Of a DNA stretch of 64,000 nt, positions 48,601-58,799 are shown one piece after another (position 1 is the first letter of the stretch; each line of letters opens with the position of its first letter). Source of the stretch: Chamaelirium japonicum (Eukaryota > Streptophyta > Magnoliopsida > Liliales > Melanthiaceae); the NCBI GenBank assembly GCA_947650365.1, contig OX393553.1, positions 67,130,716-67,194,715 on the forward strand, written 5' to 3'. The position numbers were made by a program, and so were the translations under genes. The notes under the pieces were generated by a model that was not told the origin of the DNA, searched no databases, and saw only the letters and a program-made list of their open reading frames with translations.

Positions 48601-49825
48601 GAACTGGTGCTGTCAGAACTGGAGGCTTGAGTAAGTAATTCCTGATGTTTTGGAGGGCTTCCTGACAAGCTTCATCCCACTTGAATGGTGCTCCTTTCTT
48701 CATGAGGCGACTGAAGGGTCTACATTTTCCAGCTAAGTTGGCGATAAACCTTCTGATATATGCTAGATGGCCCTGGAGACCTCTGAGGTCTCGCACTATT
48801 TTTGGGATTGGCATATTGAGAATAGCATCTATTTTGGATTGATCTATCTCAATGCCTCGATGTCGTACGACAAAGCCGAGAAACTTACCTGAGGAGACTC
48901 CAAATGCGCATTTAAGCGGGTTCATGCGGAGCTGGTACCTTCGAAGCCATTTGAAGATCAGCTCGAGGTCTTGAAGGTGCGCTGACTTTTGTCTTGATTT
49001 TACCACGAGATCGTTAACGTAGCATTCCATATTCTGATGAAGGATATCGTCGAAATTTTTTTACATAGCTCGTTGGTAAGTAGCTCCTGTATTTTTCAAA
49101 CCGAAAGGCATAACTTTGTAGCAGTAGATCCCTTTTGGCGTACGGAATGCCGTAAGCTCTTTATCTTTGGGTGCCATCCAGATCTGGTTGTAGCCTGAGG
49201 ATCCATCCATGAAGGTTAATGCTTCATGGCCTGTTGTTGCGTCTACCATCAACTCTGTGATTGGCAATGGAAAGTCATCCTTGGGACATGCATTGTTCAA
49301 ATCCCTGAAGTCCACGCATACTCTGATTTGGCCATTCTTCTTCTTGACTGGGACCACGCTGGAGATCCACATTGGATATTTAACTTCTCGGATAAAGCCA
49401 GCTTCAATGAGCTTGTTGATTTCGCCTTTTATTTGCGGTATTAGTTTTGGCCGGAAGCGTCTTTGCCTTGCTTAATGGCGCTAGCTCCGTGTCTGACAGC
49501 GAGCTGGTGTACTGTAATCTTGGGGTCAAGTCCCGGCATTTCCTTGTAGGACCATGTAAAGACATCTCTGTATTCTTGGAGTAGCTTGATGTATGTAGCC
49601 TCCTCTTCGGGAGTCAGGAGTGCACTTACGAATGTAGGTCGAGGATCCTCCTGCGTACCCAAGTTGATTTCCTTCAGATTGTCGACGGTAGATTGCCCTC
49701 CTTCTTCGAGGACGGGCGGAGCATCTAGCAACTCATCGTCCGAAGTAGAAGTGTCGGTAATTGTGATGTGATTAACAGATACCAGAATGATATCGGCGTA
49801 GTCGTCAGTATTGAATAATGATATC
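48601..49825 (-). pseudogene. Element A reverse transcriptase, broken
   Basis: Reading from right to left: the segment before RT (PEEEATYIKLLQEYRDVFTW, about 49600), then WISSVVPVKKKNGQIRVCVD and FRDLNNACPKDDFPLPI (49372-49270), SSGYNQIWMAPKDKELTAF, and MPFGLKNTGATYQRAM. A TAA at 49063-49061 follows. The catalytic motif is YVND instead of YVDD (asparagine codon at 49013-49015). A single-base frameshift lies near 49470. No protease is found. On three counts (stop, frameshift, lost aspartate) the enzyme is dead. The right end at about 49825 is a recombination junction with LTR sequence of element B. Confidence 0.92.
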
Positions 49826-50927
49826 GGCGGGGGTAGCACCGATCTCTGCACGACGGTTGGAGCGTCGGCTTTTGTTGACGAAGACGGCAGGGGTAGCACC
49901 GGCTTCAGGCCTTCTTCTCCAAGCTTTCTTCTTCGTGCGAGGAGTCGACGCCTTTGTTGAAGACGACGAGTGTTGTCGGCTTCGATCTTCTTCTCCGGCC
50001 TTTGCTTATGGCTTCTTCGGAGTTGATGAAGATCGTTGGAGAAGTCGGGATGACGATGACTCCGGGTCTTCTTCTCCAAGCTTTCTTCTTCGTGCGAGGA
50101 GTCGAAGCTTTGATCTTCGAGTGCAAGGTCTTCACGTTGATGAGGACTTGAAGGGCCAAGGATTCCCGTAGGACGTGCTTGCCGTTCCTCGTGAAGCCTT
50201 CGGTCTTCGAGCGTTGGAGCTTCTCTTGCAGAGCCCTTTCGTCTTCAGCTTTTCCGACCCTTTGTGCCTTCCCCCACCCCCTCTATTTATAGGCAAAGGG
50301 GAGCGGTTGGGGGAGATAAATCTGAAATCTTTTTGTTTCATCCGATATCTCCCCCCATAACCATCAAGATATTGTTCCTTTATCCAAGGAAACAAACCCG
50401 ATCCCCTCCTTTTTAGTTGGGGTGGTTATGGGCTAGATGTGACTCGATCTTTAAAGATCGAGTTGTTATTTTTTTATTGCACTTTTGGATCGGATGGCGA
50501 CACAACGTCATCTTGTCCGTTGGATCGAGGGATCATCGCGGATCTACGGCTGCGTAGACGTCCACGCCACCTCCCCGCGCATCGAGGCGGTTTTTCTTTT
50601 CTTTTTCTTTTTCTTTTTCCCTTTCTTTTAGGGCCGGCCCCACCTCTCCATGAGGAGGCGGGCACGGTTTTCAAAAGGGGGGGCCGATGGGCCCCCTTTT
50701 TGGGTTCGGGTAGCGGGTCTAGTGGGACCCGTTTGCTTTGAGTCGGGCCATTGCACGCGAATTGAGTTCGCATGCGGGCCGAGTTCGCATGCGGGCCGTT
50801 GCGTGTGGGCTGGGTTTCGCATGCGGGCCGTTGTGTGTGGGCCAGGTTTCTCATGCGGGCCGTTGTGTGTGGGCCAGGTTTCGCATGCGGGTCGGGTCCA
50901 ACCCGTGGGATAATTTCGATGCCCACA
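49826..50927 (-). mobile_element. 3' LTR of Tat-type element B, truncated
   Basis: Matches the right half of the other LTRs: one 60-bp repeat, the leader, a TATA box (minus-strand TATAAATAG at 50283-50291), U3 with three CGCATGCGGGCC subrepeats (50765-50895), and the TGTGGGCATCG start at 50927. The 3' half of the LTR (about 950 bp) is missing at the left, where it abuts pol of element A. Confidence 0.85.
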
Positions 50928-53580
50928 AATGCCCCCTAAAGTTCAAGTGCGCCTGCGGGAAACGCATAGCGCTTGGACTTGATTTGCGTGTTCGCTCGGA
51001 ATTTAGGTCTTTACTAGAACCCCCGCCATTTCGTTTCCCCCATCATTTTGCTAGCGCGGGAGACGAAGGGCTTTGGCGGCTTGGAGACGAAGACCTCTTC
51101 TAGGGCTTTGTTCATCTTCCTTGTTGTCGCGGACTTCCTTTGCTTCGAGGATGGCGCGAATATTGACGGCGGTCGCTGCGCGGAGTTCCAGGCCAGCAAG
51201 GTGACGGGAGCGCGATGACGACCACGGTGCACCTTGGCGGAGGGTTGTTTCCTTTATGAGGACCCCCGCCCTTTCGTTTCCCCCATCGTTTTGCTAATGC
51301 GGGAGACGAAGGGCTTTGGCTGCTTGGAGACGAAGACCTCTTCTAGGTTTTGTTCACCTTCCTTGTTGTCGCGGACTTCCTTTGCTTCAAGGATGGCGCG
51401 AACGTTGGCGGCGGCCGCTGCGCGGAGTCCCAGGGCGGCAAGGCGACAGGAGCGCGAGGACGGCCGTGATGCGCCTTGGCGGAGGGTTGTTGTCCCTCTT
51501 CGGTGCGGGAGCTCAATGGCGAAGGAGGCGGAGTGGTCGAAGGCGTGCCAGATTCCCTCCTTCTTTCTACTCCTCTTTCTTCCTCCTTCTTTTCTCTCTT
51601 TTTCTTCTTCTTTTTTTTTTCTTCTCTGGTTTCTGTTATGAGACGGTGGTTGCATCGGATACGGATGCCCACCGGATATAGACCCCTAGATTCATGGGAT
51701 GGGAGATTTAACCCTTTTCTATCCCAATAACCGATTATGGTTATATATAGGGGGTTCAATGAAAAATGGTTTTTCCGTCTCTGTTTCCCATCTTCTTTTT
51801 TTTTTTTTTCTTCTGGTTTCGGTCTCTGGTTCGCGCGAGACAGCAGCAGCATCAGGGTGGCCCGGCATGAGTACGGCGTGCGCGGGCCGGGGCCGTAGCG
51901 GCCGGGCGCGGGCTGTGGCCGGCGCGGCAGGGCGCTGCGCGCGCGGGGGCGGCAGCAGCAGCGGTGGCGCGGGCCGGGGCTGTGGCGACCGGGCGCGGGC
52001 TGTGGCCGACGTGGCAGGGCGCGGCGCGCGCGGGGGCGGCAGCAGCAGCGGCAGCGGTGGCGCGGGCCGGGGCTGTGGCGGCCGGGCATGGGGAGCGGTG
52101 GCCGGCTTGGGCGCGGCGGGCCGGGGTCCTTCGCGGCAGTACGGAGGCGGGCGTGGCGGCAGGCCGGCGCGGATGCGGGGGCCGGGCGGCAGCACGGAGG
52201 CGGGCGCGGCGGCAGGCCGGCGCGGACACGGGGTCTCCTTCCCCTTTCTCTTTCTTCTCTCCTTTCTCTCTCTCTTTTTTTTTTTCTTGTTTACATGCAG
52301 AGAAAGGGACGTCGCGACCCCTGTGTGCGATGGGGTCGCGAGCCTCGTTGCATGCAGTGGGGGGGCCCCTTTTTTTTTACCATGAGTTGCGTGGGCTCGG
52401 GCTACAGCAACGGGCGCGGGCTGTGGTGGCCGGCTCGAGTTCCGGCGAGCGCGTGCGGAGCGACGGGCTGACGTGGGGTGGCACGTCGGCGCAGAGGCGG
52501 CCGGTGGTGTCAGGCGATCGGGCCGGGCACGAGGCGAGCGAGCGTAGGAGGCGCAGCGGCGGCCTGCGGGTTCGGGCGCCTGGGCACGGAGGTCAGGCGG
52601 TGCGCGGGCGGTGCGGAGGCCAGGCAGCGCGCGGGGCGCGAAGGCCGCGCGGGCACGGGCCTGGGTGCAGGCGTGGGATGCAACAGCGACGGCCAGGTGG
52701 TGCGGAGGCCGCAGGCCGGAGGAGGGGCTGCGGGGTGTGGAGGCGGGCTCAGCCGGGGGCTGCGGTGTGCGGCCGGCGCGCGAGCCGGAGACGGGGCGCG
52801 GCCGGGGGCTGCGGTGTGTGGCCGGCGGCGCGGGAGGGCGCAGGCGCAGCGGCAACCGGGGCGCAGGCCGGGCACGCGCGGGGGGCGGTGGCGTTTGGCG
52901 CGGCTGTGGGTGCAGACGACCCCGGGGAGGCGCGGCAAGTGGCTGCGGCGCTGATGGCTCCGGCGATGCACGGCCGGTGGCGTTGGGTCCAGCCGGGTGC
53001 GAGATTAGGCATGGAGGCCGGCGGTGGTGCGCAGGTGGCACAGCGGGGCGAAGTGCGGCTGCGGTGTCGATAACAGTGGCGGTGGCCGGTGTGTGAGTCG
53101 AGGTGCGACGTAGGCGGCGCGAGGCCGCAGGCGGGCGACGTGCGCAGAGGTGGCGACGTAGGCAGGTCGCAGGCTCGTTTTGCCTAGCTTGAAGACCGCA
53201 GCCTCGTTTGGGGGTTGTGGGTTTTAAAAGAGAATGGAGCTATGACTCTTTTTGCTGCGGCCCCCTCTACATTTTTGTTTTTGGCATTAAGGGGTTGTGG
53301 CCCTTTGGGTTTGTGGATTTTGAAGGAAGGAAAGGGCTGCTGATCCCTCTCCGGTCTTAGGTTTTTCATGGGGCTATGGTTCCCTTTGGGGCTGCAGCTT
53401 CAGCTCCGGGGTTTGTTTTTTTTTTTTTTTTGACTTCTGGACTTGATCTATTTCTTCTGAGTTTTGACCGGCTTTTCCTCAGGACTCCTTTTTTTTTTTC
53501 GACTTCTGGACTTGTACTGCCCTTTTCTTCTGGAATTGACCTCACATCTTGATTTGACTTGCACTTTTCGTCTCTTTGCA
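50928..53580 (+). other. Element B antisense promoter/leader region, GC-rich
   Basis: Corresponds to 27114-28000 of element A. A 243-bp tandem duplication (about 51021-51263 and 51264-51500) carries CCCCCGCC, TTTCGTTTCCCCCAT and GGGAGACGAAGGGCTTTGG. Bases 51840-53170 are an extreme GC-rich degenerate repeat of GGCGCGGGCCGGGGCTGTGG units, open in several frames on both strands but without domains. T-rich segments and acceptor-like ends (TCTCTTTGCAG, ending about 53581) follow. Confidence 0.6.
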
Positions 53581-53581
53581 G

Positions 53582-55210
53582 GACTCATCCCTTCGAGTGC
53601 TTTCCGAAGGCCGGCGGGATCGTTGAGGTCTATCGCGTGAGCATAGCGACTGGCAAGGTTGCACACGAGCAAGCTGATCGAGGTGAGTTGGATGCTCCTT
53701 TGGACTATGGAGAGAACTTTTTCTGGTGGTGACGCCGGTTTGGAGGACATCAAGACAGACATTCTGGAATCTTGCGAGGAGGAAGACGAAGCCACTAGCG
53801 TTTGACAATAAGCAACTTTCTTTGGTCGTCTTTTGCTTGCCGATCTTGACCACGGTGACTGCTCCAACGGTCTTTTTGGCTTCGTGGCGATGACGGAGGA
53901 TGCGGTCTCCCACAGGAGTACGCATCTTCGTTTCCCTTTTGCGCAACTCTTCTACCGCCGTTACGAGAGCTTTCCGACTTTTGGATGGATCGTCGATGCG
54001 GTCTCCCACGGGAGTACGCATCTTTGTTCCCCTTTTGCGTGAGTCTTCTACCGCCGTTACGAGAGCTTTTTGACTTCTGCATGGATCGTCAATGCGGTCT
54101 CCCACGGGAGTACGCATCTTCGTTTCCTTTTTGCGCAACTCTTCTGCCGCCGTACTTCGAAGCAGGAAGCGTGTGTCGAAGTTGGACGAGCTCATTCTCA
54201 CCGATAAGGATTCTTCACGGCAGATCGTTCGACTGAGTCCGGAGTTGTCATTCAGGAGTCAGTTCCAACGGATGTTTTGGCCGCAGCTTCTTTGTCAGTT
54301 CCTGTGGCATCTTTGACAGCCGTCACGGAGACGGTTCAGGAGGCGGTTCTCGTGCTTGGGTCTTCAGGACAGGATCGCACTTTGTCTCAGCACTCAGAGG
54401 CTTGCCAACGAAAGTGTAGATCGCATAGCCTTCTTTCTAAGCTTCTTTTGGAGAGTTGTGCTGGAAGTTTATCCAGGCGACGCTTGCACCCTTCCAGGAG
54501 GAGGGTCTTGACGCTTTGAGTAGCTGGTGGGTTTTCTGGTGGATGGCTCCTTGTTTGAGGAGCATATGTGCACCCTTTTGGCTGATAGCTAGGCTTATTG
54601 CTTGCAACGGGCTTCATTAGTGGAGGACGCTTCCTTGGCATTGGCAAAGGTTGAGGAAGAGAAACGTCGACTTGAGGGGCTTCTCACGTTGCTACTGCAG
54701 ACTTGGTTCGGGTGCAGAAGAAGGTGGAGATTACTCGCGCGTCGCTTCAGAAGCTGGAATCCCTCCTTGCAAGGCAGCGTGCAAAGCTGGCGACGCGTTG
54801 AACTAGTAGATCGATCGAGAAGGCTTCTGTAGCGAACCTTGCAAAGCAGCGTGCAGAGTTGGCGACGCGTCGGAAGCTGACGGCTTCTCTACCTATGGAG
54901 TTGCAGCGCGTGTAAGCTGCGGGAGGCGAGCCGCTTCGGCGCCTCTAGGACTTCAACTTGCTACTCATGCGTTGCTTCAGAAGCTGGAGTCCCGTTTGGA
55001 GAAAGCTCGAGCAATCGAGAAGACTTTTGCAATGGAGCTTGCAAAGCAGCGGGAGGAGCTTACGAATCGCTGAGAGCTGGTGGTTTCTCGCTTTTCGGAG
55101 TTGCACCGCATGGGTGCCTCGAGAGATGAGCTGTGGCAGCGCTGGGAGCTGGTGGTTTGACAGAGGCTGACGGCTTCTCGTCCCACGGAGTTGGACTTGC
55201 GTCTTTTCAG
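53582..55210 (+). pseudogene. Element B antisense gene, degenerate and lacking the PMD core
   Basis: It starts like element A's exon (GACTCATCCCTTCGAGTGCT) and then holds about three tandem copies of a unit of roughly 95-100 bp (GGTCTCCCACGGGAGTACGC at about 53906, 54001 and 54097) present once in A at about 28038. The conserved PMD segment is absent. From 54280 the sequence matches A's C-terminal part (TVTETVQEAVLVLGSSGQ; SLLSKLLLESCAG; VEEEKRRLEGL) with many stops and frameshifts. The coiled-coil part is repeated (GCTTCAGAAGCTGGA at about 54746 and 54971). No product is expected. Confidence 0.72.
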
Positions 55211-56006
55211 GGCTTATTTTTCTGGAATGGTGGTTTACTTTTTTTTTGTTTGGACTGAACCATTACAGGCTGCCTACGTACCCTACTGAGAGGGATCAAG
55301 TCACACGTAGTTCCTTTATTCCTTTTTTTTTTTTTTTGGGCAAGGGGGGTAACCTTGCGCTAGACAAAGTACCTTTTGAGGGACTTGCCGCTGGCAGGCA
55401 GAGTCACCGCTGGTTCGCAGTTGTCATCCGCCTTCTTCGCTTCAATGTAGTTAGAAGTGAAGATCTTCTTGTCTGGAGTTTTGGTGATTGTTGGAGTATG
55501 ACTGGAGCCGATGTCTCGGTGATTTGGAAGAATTTGTTCGCTGATTTTGTGGAGGCGTGCTTGAGTCTTTGTCAGGCGAAGTGGAATTGCAATTGGGGGT
55601 AGTGAACCCATGTGCACTGTGCTTTCTTTGTTGTGGCAGGATTTGAACATCAACTCGGTGGAGTTTTGCCCCCGAGTGTTTTCTGGTTTGATTGCGAGTC
55701 GCTTGGAGCTGGTGTACTCAGAAGACTTGGTTGAGCTCGAGGTATGCAACAGACCATGTAACGGCAGTGTCACCTCTTGCAAAGTGATGAAGTTGGCCTC
55801 GGAGAATAGTGACGATGGTTCTTTTGCTGGAGTGGAAGGCGATCGTCTTGGCTTGCGAAGCCATTGAGGTGCGAGCCACAGGACTGTTGCAGCTTGAGCA
55901 GGCAACGGAACGTGTGGCGTTGAGCTTGATTTGGAGTTGATGTGGATTTTTCGTCTTGATGCTGGCGCTCCTTTGACTTTGTGCATCGTCTGGCTGGAGG
56001 ATGTCG
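55211..56006 (-). pseudogene. Element B pol tail and gag-distal sequence
   Basis: An open frame at 55360-56073 ends SGKSLKRYFV, matching the last residues of A's integrase frame (GKYLKRYYA). Nothing of protease, RT, RNase H or the integrase core is present. So pol is deleted and its last codons lie close to the gag frame. The conserved spacer block is at 55257-55315. Confidence 0.6.
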
Positions 56007-58727
56007 CTAGTTTTGCAAGCGGAGAGATTTTGTCCCTCGCAACTGGTTTGACTTCTTGGGCTCGTGGTAGCACTTGGCGTCAGCAATGTGTGCTTTGGCC
56101 TTGTTGCACGGCTTACCGTTGGCGACGATGGTTCTCCCCATGCTTTCGATGTTGGTGCCACTTTCTTCATTGAGCACTTGGTGAACTTCCCTCATGCAAC
56201 CGGAGACCTTGAGGTTTTGATCAACTTCAAGGAAGCGGCTGGGGAAAAACTCCTGGAGTGTCGCTAGCTCTGGGCAAGTTTGCTGGAGAAGATTTTTCGG
56301 ACTTGCTGGAGGTACTTTGGACGTCTTTCTTTCTGGAGCTTCACTCTTTTTCTTGAAGGTCTTTCTTTCGGGGAGTTTTCTTGTCGTCCGATTTTGCTCG
56401 TGGTTGGCTAGACATGCTATCCTGTAGCTTGACTGTCGTGGCCTTCTCCTTCGAGGTGTCATAGCCCATGCGTTTTTATCAAGAAGATCTTCCTCGCCAG
56501 GGTGAAGAATTGGTGCTGTAATCAAAGGCTCTTCTTTGATCTGAAGGACTTGCTCTTCTAGAGGCTTTACCGATTCATCTTCTGATCCCCAGCTAGTTGG
56601 CTTGACTTCTTTTATTGGGATTGAAGGAGGTTTGGAGTAGAAGACGTAGAAGTCAAACCTACCTGATGGCTGGCTTAGCAGGCTGACTTCAGAGTCTCTT
56701 TGCTCGTCTCTTACTTTGAGCATATGCTGGGATGTAGCTTTGTTTGGAAGAGGGAGTGTTTGCACGAGAGGCGGTTGCCCCCGAGGCAGTGAGGATTTGG
56801 CCCTGGGCACTGTAGGAGCATACCGTCGTCGTCTTCTTGGAGCTGGTTTCGCCATCGATTTTTGACAGACGATGCGCAGCCTTGCTGAAGTGCGTTGTGG
56901 AGCAGTCAGTGCTGGCGAGAAGGAATCGAAGGTGATTGACGTCATATTTGACTCGACGATATCACCAAAGTCGATCTCGATTATTCCTTGCTTGGCGAGT
57001 GCCATGATCTTATCTTTGAAGACAAAGCACTTCTCGATGGGATGGCTGACCATCCAGTGGTACTTGCAAAAGAGCGGATCGTTGACTCGATGTGCTTGTT
57101 CCGGCCTTTTTGGTGGCGAAAGTTCGATCATCTTTTCTTGCATTAACTGATCGAACATGGAGGAAACTTTCGAGTCTGGGAAGGGATACTCCTTAGCTTC
57201 AAGGTCCTTGAGAGTCATCCTTGGTGGCCGTTGAGGCTGAGGAGGTGGTATGGCGGCTCCTTTGCCTTTGTCCAGCTTGCCACCGATCTTGAGTGGTTTG
57301 GAAGTCGAAGCGAGGTCGATGACGTTGACTTGCTTTGATGTTGCCGGTTCGTCCTCCTTTTCCACCTTAAGGAAGTCTTTGGCCTTTGAGTCCCCGCGAT
57401 TTGCTAAGCTGAGCTCCATGTCGTGAGCTCGAGTTGCCAATGCTTCGAAGGACCGAGGCTTAATCCCTTTGAGGATGTAGAGCAAGCCCCAGTCCATGCC
57501 TTGGGTGCACAACTCGATAGCCGAGTCTTCAGACAAGCGATCTTGCGAGTTTAGCGCAAGGTTTCTCCAGCGATCGATGTAGTCGATCACCAGCTCATCC
57601 TTCCTTTGCTTGGTGGCTGTAAGCTCGGTCATGCTGACGATGCACCGAGTGCTGTAGAAGCGGTTGAGAAACTCCCTCTCCATTTGATCCCAGCTGTCGA
57701 TGGACCCTGGAGGAAGATCAATGTACCAGTCAAAAGCATTACCTTTGAGGGTGCGAACGAACTGCTTCACCATCTCATCGCCGTATGTGCCGGCATTGTT
57801 GCAAGTTTCGACGAAGTGGGCAATGTGTTGCCTTGGAGTCCCCTTCCCGTCAAAGTGCTGGAACTTTGGTGGCTGGAACCCGGTAGGGAAGCGCAGCTGT
57901 TGGATCCTTGTGGTGTAAGGCTTTGAGTATGCCGCCGTGGTCGAAGGTAGGCTGCCGCCGTGGGAACGCATCATGTCAGCCACTAGTGCTTGTATTTGCT
58001 GGGCATTCATCGTTGCTGCCACTGAAGGTTGCGCGGCCACCGAGACTGGCACGGGAGCCGAGGAAAGTGCAGGAGTAGTTGCTAGTATTGTCGGGCCAAC
58101 TTCTGCAAGAGCAGGAGTTGGAGACGGGGCTGGAGCAGCTACCGGAGAAGCAGGAGATTGACCGAATATTGCGGCATCCCTGGCACTCAGCCTTTGAAGC
58201 AAGGTGTTGATGTGATGATCTTTCTCTTCCATTAGTCGGGTGAGTTGAGCCATGTGTTCACCCATTTGCATGACTTGGAGCTGGAGAGCGGACGGAGGAT
58301 GATGTCGCAGGACGTCTCGATGTTGCACGCCCGCACCCTCGCCATCGTCGTCGGAGACGTAGTTACGCTGACTTGCTTCTGCTTGATGACGGATGTTTGC
58401 CCCCGGCAAGGGAGGTGCAAAGTCCGCTGGAGAACCCGAACGAGTTCGGGGTTGGGGCTGGTCCTCTCCAAATTTCTGGACAGATGTTCCAGGATTGAGG
58501 CTTGTTTCTTCATTCACCAAGACCTCATTGGCGCCTTGGCGGGCATCTTCGGTAGCAGTTTCTGGCGTGAAGAAGTCCGCAAGAGTTTGAGTACGCCGAG
58601 TGTAGACACGTACTACCGGGGGAATGACATACTCCGGGTTTTCTGGATCACCGTGTTGGAGTAGTGGAGACTCGGCGATAGGTGAGAGGCTTGTTGGAGC
58701 AAACGTATCATCATTCGTTCCGGCCAT
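56007..58727 (-). CDS. Element B gag protein, 906 codons, open
   Basis: Starts MAGTNDDTFAPTSLSP at 58727, about 50 nt inside the primer-binding site. An acidic, proline-rich N-terminal part is followed by the capsid-like retrotransposon gag domain at about residues 285-430 (FQPPKFQHFDGKGTPRQHIA; LKGNAFDWYIDLPPGSIDSW; WRNLALNSQDRLSEDSAIEL). A CKYHWMVSHPIEKC metal-binding-like motif lies near residue 555. The C-terminal 250 residues are basic and not assigned. Gag builds the particle that packages element RNA. Unlike the copy at 60919-63044 this frame has no stop, although pol has been lost, so B could supply or borrow particles. Some C-terminal residues may derive from sequence beyond the original gag. 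Confidence 0.88.
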   Translation of the reverse strand: MAGTNDDTFAPTSLSPIAESPLLQHGDPENPEYVIPPVVRVYTRRTQTLADFFTPETATEDARQGANEVLVNEETSLNPGTSVQKFGEDQPQPRTRSGSPADFAPPLPGANIRHQAEASQRNYVSDDDGEGAGVQHRDVLRHHPPSALQLQVMQMGEHMAQLTRLMEEKDHHINTLLQRLSARDAAIFGQSPASPVAAPAPSPTPALAEVGPTILATTPALSSAPVPVSVAAQPSVAATMNAQQIQALVADMMRSHGGSLPSTTAAYSKPYTTRIQQLRFPTGFQPPKFQHFDGKGTPRQHIAHFVETCNNAGTYGDEMVKQFVRTLKGNAFDWYIDLPPGSIDSWDQMEREFLNRFYSTRCIVSMTELTATKQRKDELVIDYIDRWRNLALNSQDRLSEDSAIELCTQGMDWGLLYILKGIKPRSFEALATRAHDMELSLANRGDSKAKDFLKVEKEDEPATSKQVNVIDLASTSKPLKIGGKLDKGKGAAIPPPQPQRPPRMTLKDLEAKEYPFPDSKVSSMFDQLMQEKMIELSPPKRPEQAHRVNDPLFCKYHWMVSHPIEKCFVFKDKIMALAKQGIIEIDFGDIVESNMTSITFDSFSPALTAPQRTSARLRIVCQKSMAKPAPRRRRRYAPTVPRAKSSLPRGQPPLVQTLPLPNKATSQHMLKVRDEQRDSEVSLLSQPSGRFDFYVFYSKPPSIPIKEVKPTSWGSEDESVKPLEEQVLQIKEEPLITAPILHPGEEDLLDKNAWAMTPRRRRPRQSSYRIACLANHEQNRTTRKLPERKTFKKKSEAPERKTSKVPPASPKNLLQQTCPELATLQEFFPSRFLEVDQNLKVSGCMREVHQVLNEESGTNIESMGRTIVANGKPCNKAKAHIADAKCYHEPKKSNQLRGTKSLRLQN

Positions 58728-58775
58728 GGCGAACTTGAAGCAACTTCTTCAAACGTACGGATGAAAGGAGAGGAG

Positions 58776-58793
58776 GTCCCACCGGGCGTGCCA
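58776..58793 (-). promoter_or_regulatory. Primer-binding site, element B
   Basis: The minus strand reads TGGCACGCCCGGTGGGAC, six bases inside the LTR end. Its TGG start is the complement of a tRNA CCA 3' end. The tRNA identity is not assigned here. Confidence 0.7.
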
Positions 58794-58799
58794 GAAATC

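Noticed and set aside
51719..53096. Long R/A/P/G-rich frames on both strands
   Set aside because: Composition effect of an extreme GC-rich degenerate repeat; no motif or domain.
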